19,404 nt of DNA from assembly GCA_039187315.1 (NCBI GenBank), contig JBCCZQ010000056.1, positions 1 to 19,404 on the forward strand, in the 5' to 3' direction. Shown here in pieces: positions 15,478 to 19,404 of this stretch. Position 1 is the first letter of the stretch. Every line of letters starts with the position of its first letter. The position numbers and the translations under genes are program-made. The notes beneath the pieces were generated by a model. It had not been told where the DNA came from. It was given only the letters and a program-made list of their open reading frames with translations, and did not search any database. Origin of the DNA: JANQQZ01 sp039187315 (GTDB lineage: Bacteria > Planctomycetota > Phycisphaerae > Phycisphaerales > UBA1924).

Positions 15478-16028
15478 AGATGACCGCCAAGATCGACCTC
15501 GGAGGGGTGGCAGGTCTCCTCGCCGTGACTGCCGTGGCCTATCTCGGCGGTGTCAGCCCGATCATCTCAGCGCACACAGAAGCCATCGTGCTGCGAAGCC
15601 AGATATCCACAGAGCGAGCGACGCTTCACAACGAGAAGGCCGACGAGTCGGAGCTGCTTCGGCGGGTAACCGGCCTCGAGCAGGAACTCGAGAGCTTCAC
15701 CAGCAACCCGAACCTGACCCTGTCACGAAACGCCCGCATCTCGCAGCTCACCCAGCTCGCCTTAGGGGCGGGTATCGAGCTCGAATCTGTCCAGCCCGGA
15801 GAACCCAGAGCGGCCGGAGACCTGAACGTCATCGAGATACGCATCGCCGGCGCGGGCCAATACGCCGATCTCATCGGCATGCTCCCGATGATCCGATCGA
15901 CCTTCCCGGACTTCGGGGTCCAACGCCTCGTCATCAGCCGTGGTTCCGAGAACACCGGCCGCATGTCGCTGGACATCGTGTGGTACATAGCCGTTGACGA
16001 TAAAACCGATCCTGACGGCGCACAGTAA
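15474..16028 (+). CDS. pilO: PilO/GspM-like inner-membrane assembly protein
   Basis: A 184-residue bitopic protein starting with GTG, which overlaps the previous stop by 4 nt. It has a transmembrane helix at about 9-29, a coiled coil at 34-80 (ISTERATLHNEKADESELLRR region), and a C-terminal ferredoxin-like domain containing NVIEIRIAGAGQYADLIGML, the part most like PilO. It would pair with the PilN-like protein in the periplasm to link the platform to the outer-membrane secretin. GspM is the equivalent in type II systems. The coding region was assigned without the long upstream extension of the same frame (from 15165), which overlaps the pilN-like gene and has no coding features. Confidence 0.75.
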   Translation: MKMTAKIDLGGVAGLLAVTAVAYLGGVSPIISAHTEAIVLRSQISTERATLHNEKADESELLRRVTGLEQELESFTSNPNLTLSRNARISQLTQLALGAGIELESVQPGEPRAAGDLNVIEIRIAGAGQYADLIGMLPMIRSTFPDFGVQRLVISRGSENTGRMSLDIVWYIAVDDKTDPDGAQ

Positions 16029-16052
16029 CGCGATCGCCTCCAAGACGCTTGC

Positions 16053-16604
16053 ATGCAAGCAGACGGAACGCATGCTGCCAGCATGGGGGCAGGCAAACCA
16101 AAGCCGTGGGCGATCATCGCGCTGGCCGTCGCGGGCAGCGCCTTGGCGTTCGACCAGTTCATCTTGACAGCGTCTGCCGGCGAGACCGCCGTCGCTGTTC
16201 AAGCCTCACCGCTCGACTCGCCGGTCTCCGCCGGCGCATCGCGGTCGGACCAGACCGATACATCAGGCAATCGTCGCACGCTGCACCAGATCATGGCGTC
16301 GTACGCGCCGGATGAGAACATCGCGCCGAGTTCCGACAGCATGTTCGATCTGCCCGGCACGCTGACAGCGCCCAGCGAGCCAACGGGTAGGGCAGAGAGA
16401 GAGCCGCCGAAACTCGGTTATCGGCTGTCGTCAGTCATCGAACGCTCAGGCCGACGCATGGCGGTCATCAACGGCACGCTGGTCGTCGTCGGCGATACGG
16501 TTGCAGGAGCACGCGTCAAGGCCATCCACGAACGATCTGTGCTGCTTACAACCGATATCGGACCCCTTACGCTTAGGATCGAGCGGCCAAATCTCAATAA
16601 CTAG
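16053..16604 (+). CDS. GspC/PilP/GspB-like accessory protein of the secretion system
   Basis: A 183-residue protein with one membrane anchor (19-40), a long low-complexity Ser/Pro/Thr linker (45-118) and a small C-terminal beta domain (121-178). That domain includes MAVINGTLVVVGDTVAGARV and SVLLTTDIGPLTLRI. The pattern of an anchor, a linker and a short beta domain with an 'N-G-x-x-V-x-x-G-D-x-V' turn matches GspB/MshK and the homology regions of GspC/PilP, which contact the secretin. Which of these it is cannot be told by eye. The start is uncertain: ATG at 16053 or ATG at 16083 (ten residues shorter), neither with a good ribosome site. It follows the pilO-like gene by 24 nt and precedes gspG by 99 nt. 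Confidence 0.6.
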   Translation: MQADGTHAASMGAGKPKPWAIIALAVAGSALAFDQFILTASAGETAVAVQASPLDSPVSAGASRSDQTDTSGNRRTLHQIMASYAPDENIAPSSDSMFDLPGTLTAPSEPTGRAEREPPKLGYRLSSVIERSGRRMAVINGTLVVVGDTVAGARVKAIHERSVLLTTDIGPLTLRIERPNLNN

Positions 16605-16703
16605 CGGGCACTGGACAGCGCAGAGTGTTTGGGGTTCAGTTGCACCATGCAGCGGCCGATAGCTCCCTTGCCGCCTACGCGGCGTCACAGCCTGGAGCCA
16701 TGC

Positions 16704-17174
16704 ATGCAGATCCGTAAGAGCAGCCGAGCGTTCAGCCTCATCGAGCTGGTGATCGTCGTCGTCATCCTTGGGATTATCGGTGCCATCGCGATCCCGCGCA
16801 TGAGCCGCGGCGCCGAGGGAGCATCCGAGTCTGCCCTCAAAGCCAATCTCGCCGCTCTGCGAGGCGCGATCGAGCTCTACTCCGCCGAGCACGGAGGGGT
16901 CTATCCGAGCGAGTCCGATTTCGAGGACCAGCTTCTGCTCTACAGCGATGTCAGCGGCACCACCAACGCGACCAAGACCGGCAACTTCATCTACGGGCCC
17001 TACCTCCGAGCGATACCGCCGCTGCCCGTTGGATCCGAGCAGGGCAACACCGGCGTCGCAAGCGCTGATGGCGCCGGCGTCGGATGGATCTACGACGATT
17101 CGACAGGCGATATCCGTGCGAATACCGCGAACGACGAGGTGAACGGTGCCGGCACGCCCTGGAACGATTTCTGA
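16704..17174 (+). CDS. gspG: Major pseudopilin GspG
   Basis: A 156-residue prepilin. The start at 16704 has GGAG 6 nt upstream; the frame upstream to 16629 is not needed. A basic 9-residue leader (MQIRKSSRA) is followed by FSLIELV and a hydrophobic helix to about residue 32. Glu is at +5 as required. The -1 residue is Ala (position 9) in place of the nearly universal Gly. The C-terminal part contains GPYLRAIPPLPVG and GVGWIYDDSTGDIRAN, the conserved end of GspG. It polymerises into the pseudopilus that pushes substrates through the secretin. A weak 5-bp hairpin (16670-16683) in the 99-nt leader may be chance. The last 29 nt overlap the next gene. Confidence 0.9.
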   Translation: MQIRKSSRAFSLIELVIVVVILGIIGAIAIPRMSRGAEGASESALKANLAALRGAIELYSAEHGGVYPSESDFEDQLLLYSDVSGTTNATKTGNFIYGPYLRAIPPLPVGSEQGNTGVASADGAGVGWIYDDSTGDIRANTANDEVNGAGTPWNDF

Positions 17175-17778
17175 TCCCAGCCGGTTCCGCTGCGGCTTCT
17201 CACTCATCGAACTGGTCGTGGTGATCGCTGTAGTCGCGGTGCTCGCGGCAATCGCGGTGCCCAGGTTTGCGAACGCATCCGCTGCCTACCGGCTCGATCT
17301 CTCCACAAACCGCGCCGTCACCGACATCGCGATCGTGGCCGTCTCGGCAGCCGCTGCCGGTGCACCCAGGACTATCGAATACACCACGGCAAAAGATATC
17401 TACAGCATGCCCGGGCTTGAGCGAACGAGCGGCACGGGAACACCCTGGGTCCAGCTGGGATCCTCGCCCTACGACACCGACCTTGTCCGTGCGCAGTTCA
17501 GCGGCTCGCTGCCCGTGCTCACATTCGACGGCCAAGGCACGGTAAGCAGCCCAGGCTTCATCGTGCTCGCAGTCGGGCGCGAAGCCAGACGGATCATCCT
17601 CACGCAGGGATCCTCGGGTGCGGTCGTTGAATCGCTCGAGCTCGCATCGCCCCCCGTTGCCGATGTCATGCCGCCAATCACAAGGGTGCAGGGTGTGACC
17701 AGCATCGATCTCCTTTCGGCATCACCTTCCGCGAGCTACGGGTCTTCTCGGACGAGTACGGAGCCTGTCACCCGATGA
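17146..17778 (+). CDS. Minor pseudopilin, GspH-like by position
   Basis: A 210-residue prepilin. The start is GTG at 17146, inside the end of gspG, with GAGG 6 nt upstream; no other usual start codon lies between it and the cleavage site. The leader is 17 residues (MPARPGTISDPSRFRCG), followed by FSLIELVVVIAVVAVLAAI with Gly at -1 and Glu at +5. The globular part shows no diagnostic motif. It is assigned as H-like because it follows gspG directly and is larger than gspG. The stop overlaps the next start (ATGA). Confidence 0.8.
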   Translation: MPARPGTISDPSRFRCGFSLIELVVVIAVVAVLAAIAVPRFANASAAYRLDLSTNRAVTDIAIVAVSAAAAGAPRTIEYTTAKDIYSMPGLERTSGTGTPWVQLGSSPYDTDLVRAQFSGSLPVLTFDGQGTVSSPGFIVLAVGREARRIILTQGSSGAVVESLELASPPVADVMPPITRVQGVTSIDLLSASPSASYGSSRTSTEPVTR

Positions 17779-18254
17779 TGCGGCGCGGCTTCACGCTCAT
17801 CGAGCTGGCAACCAGCCTTGGTGTGCTGGGCATCCTCGTCGGGGCGATGGCGTCGTCGATCACGCTGGCCAGCCGCGCGATGCCATCCAGCACCGATGAG
17901 GCAACCGTACTCGCCACGACCTCGCGGGCGTGGGATGTCATCGCCGATGATCTCAGGATCGCATCCGATATCCTTATCACCGACGGCACACGCCTCGAGA
18001 TGCTGATCAAGGCTGACAGCAATGATGGAACGTCCGAGACGCAGACCGTGGTCGTCGAGTGGTCCGGGGCCGTCGGCGACCCGCTGCTGCGAACGATGGG
18101 CGAAGGTCCAACCGCCTTGCTGGTCAGTTCGGTCGATGATCTCGCCTTTACGGGTTTGAGCAAGACACCGCCACGGGTACAGGGCAAGATCGCAATCGGA
18201 GGCATCAGCATCATCGCCGAGCAGCGCTGTCTCAACGCGGAGACGATCCGATGA
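17775..18254 (+). CDS. Minor pseudopilin, GspJ-like
   Basis: A 159-residue prepilin with a very short leader (MMRRG) cut before FTLIELATS; Glu is at +5. The helix is followed by a segment with a Trp and D-D-L-R (AWDVIADDLRIASDI), then VEWSGAVGDPLLRT and VDDLAFTGL, a pattern seen in GspJ, whose helix is followed by W-x-x-L-x-x-D-L. An ATG at 17778 would remove only one residue. The start and stop both overlap the neighbours by 4 nt. The order G, H-like, J-like, I-like differs slightly from the usual G-H-I-J-K, if the J and I assignments are right. Confidence 0.72.
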   Translation: MMRRGFTLIELATSLGVLGILVGAMASSITLASRAMPSSTDEATVLATTSRAWDVIADDLRIASDILITDGTRLEMLIKADSNDGTSETQTVVVEWSGAVGDPLLRTMGEGPTALLVSSVDDLAFTGLSKTPPRVQGKIAIGGISIIAEQRCLNAETIR

Positions 18255-18805
18255 TCCGCCGAGACAGCTGTTCCGGCTTCGCCATGATCGAGGTCGTCCT
18301 TTCGACCGTCGTTGTCGGGATCATGGCTGTTGCGGCGATGAACCTGACGGCCTCTGTCGCGCGTGAGCGCTCCGTGACTGCCGACAGGACACGAGCCGCG
18401 TTGCTCGCCCAGACGCTGCTCGAAGAGATCCTGATCCTTCCGGCCGAGGGTGAGGACGAGTATCTGAACAACGATCCAAACGTCACATCCGAGACCAACC
18501 AGGATCTGACGCTCGGCGGGGCAGCGACAGCAGAGCAGCCGACCCGTGATGGTTTCGAGTCCATGATGAGCTACGACGGCTGGGCGGCGACGCCTCCGAC
18601 CGACACAGCCGGCGATGCGATCCCGGGCGCGGACGGGCTGACAAGGCGCGTGTCGGTGACCGAGGTCGACCCGCGGAACCTCGACGGCGGTGAAACCCCA
18701 GGCACAGGTGTGTTCCGGGTCCACGTCGAGGTACTCCGGGGTACAGCCCTGCTCGGCGAAACCGTCGCGTTCCGGACCGCCGCCGCGGAGAGTGCGGAGC
18801 GATGA
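18251..18805 (+). CDS. Minor pseudopilin, GspI-like
   Basis: A 184-residue prepilin. The leader MIRRDSCSG is cut before FAMIEVVLS, with Gly at -1 and Glu at +5. After the hydrophobic helix comes a stretch with RTRAALLAQTLLEEIL (about 48-63), similar to the A-x-x-L-A-x-x-x-L-E-E segment of GspI/PilV. The central region is acidic and rich in Thr and Asn, which is longer than in standard GspI. It is joined to both neighbours by ATGA overlaps. Confidence 0.72.
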   Translation: MIRRDSCSGFAMIEVVLSTVVVGIMAVAAMNLTASVARERSVTADRTRAALLAQTLLEEILILPAEGEDEYLNNDPNVTSETNQDLTLGGAATAEQPTRDGFESMMSYDGWAATPPTDTAGDAIPGADGLTRRVSVTEVDPRNLDGGETPGTGVFRVHVEVLRGTALLGETVAFRTAAAESAER

Positions 18806-19404
18806 AGCAAGCGAGGAGCAGAACAAAACGGGGCGGGATCTACGTTCTCGTGCTTACCACGTCCACCATCGCGGTATCCATGGGGCTCCTGGCCATCCAC
18901 AGCGTCAGCGCGCAGCGCATTGTTGCGTTCCGAAGCAACGATGCCACACGCGCACGCATGTTCGCTGAATCCGCCATCCAGCTAGCGCTGTACGAGATCG
19001 AGAACCGCTTCGAGTGGCGCACCGCAGAGTCCGTCGATCCGTTCGGCGTCCTGACCTACGAGGGTGTCACCTTCTCCGCCACCATCGAGGACCCCGATGA
19101 TGGGGACCTGACGTCTGGCGAGAACCAACGAGCACGCATCATCGGCGACGCGAGTGTCGGCCAGGCGCGGCAGCGGCTCTCTGTTCTCCTCGAATCCGAC
19201 ACGCGAGCCGTGGAAGCACTCGAGTATCCCATCGTGATCGCTGGAGGCGCGGACGGTATCGGCGAGCTCTGCGGATACACACGCGGCAGCTTTCTTCCGT
19301 TCTGCGCGGGAGGGTCTCTCCAGGTCCCGATCGATTGGATGTACTCGGCTGCCTCGATGTTCTGGATCGACCTGCCCGATCCGAGCGTGGTTCAGGAGTA
19401 CGCC
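18802..19404 (+). CDS. GspK/PilX-like pseudopilin-tip protein, truncated by window end
   Basis: 201 codons remain open to the last base of the window. The start overlaps the previous stop (ATGA). A basic leader (MKQARSRTKRGG) precedes a hydrophobic helix (13-33, IYVLVLTTSTIAVSMGLL). There is no Glu at +5, which is also the case in GspK and fits the tip protein of the pseudopilus. The next segment, RARMFAESAIQLALYEIENR (residues 49-68), matches the A-x-x-A-E-x-A-x-x-x-A-L pattern common to GspK and PilX N-termini. The rest, with an extended beta-like region and two Cys (Cys164 and Cys175), is not recognised. It could alternatively be a PilX-type minor pilin. Confidence 0.62.
   Translation, partial: MKQARSRTKRGGIYVLVLTTSTIAVSMGLLAIHSVSAQRIVAFRSNDATRARMFAESAIQLALYEIENRFEWRTAESVDPFGVLTYEGVTFSATIEDPDDGDLTSGENQRARIIGDASVGQARQRLSVLLESDTRAVEALEYPIVIAGGADGIGELCGYTRGSFLPFCAGGSLQVPIDWMYSAASMFWIDLPDPSVVQEYA

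Noticed and set aside
17768..18826. 352-codon antisense ORF opposite two pseudopilin genes
   Set aside because: The pseudopilins on the plus strand have correct leaders, overlaps and ribosome context. The antisense frame is a shadow.

Overview
The window looks like chromosomal DNA of a GC-rich planctomycete, most likely of the Phycisphaerae type. The reasons are family-level: a Hanks-type Ser/Thr kinase with a transmembrane segment and a TPR-like C-terminal half; a secreted protein ending in a P-A-P-G / hydrophobic / RRRR sorting tail; a secreted glycoside hydrolase ending in two dockerin-like D-x-N-x-D repeats; and a type II secretion / type IV pilus-like operon in which GspL is replaced by separate PilM-like and PilN-like proteins. 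No 16S or other phylogenetic marker is present, so the assignment is inference.

Left part (1-3635): an SRAP-family DNA-protein crosslink protein (YedK/HMCES type), then about 595 bp without an intact gene, then a large methyl-accepting chemotaxis protein. The gap holds what looks like the last 21 nt of a tRNA followed by a perfect 24-bp hairpin. Antisense to it are short ORFs of the kind found at integrated-element ends. I read this as the scar of an integrative element that used a tRNA as its attachment site.

Middle part (3715-8853): on the minus strand, a Ser/Thr kinase gene is followed by a gene for an exported PEP-CTERM-like protein. Diverging from the kinase on the plus strand is a secreted GH16 glucanase with a jelly-roll carbohydrate-binding-like module and the dockerin-like tail. 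Downstream of it, the 394-bp gap contains a short tandem repeat with an exact 10-bp period.

Right part (9248 to the window end): one long plus-strand operon. It starts with a membrane histidine kinase and a stand-alone STAS-domain protein, and runs on through gspE, gspF, pilM-, pilN- and pilO-like genes, a GspC/PilP/GspB-like gene, gspG and four more pseudopilin-like genes. The last one is cut by the window edge. Most junctions are 4-nt ATGA/GTGA overlaps, including the one between the STAS gene and gspE. The ATPase (E), the platform (F), the inner-membrane alignment complex (M/N/O/P-like) and the pseudopilus (G to K-like) together make most of a secretion machine. The secretin and the prepilin peptidase are not in the window.

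The most interesting features are the signalling pair built into the head of the secretion operon, the tRNA-tail scar, the 10-bp periodic repeat, the unusual N-terminus of the chemoreceptor, and the alanine at the -1 cleavage position of the major pseudopilin.
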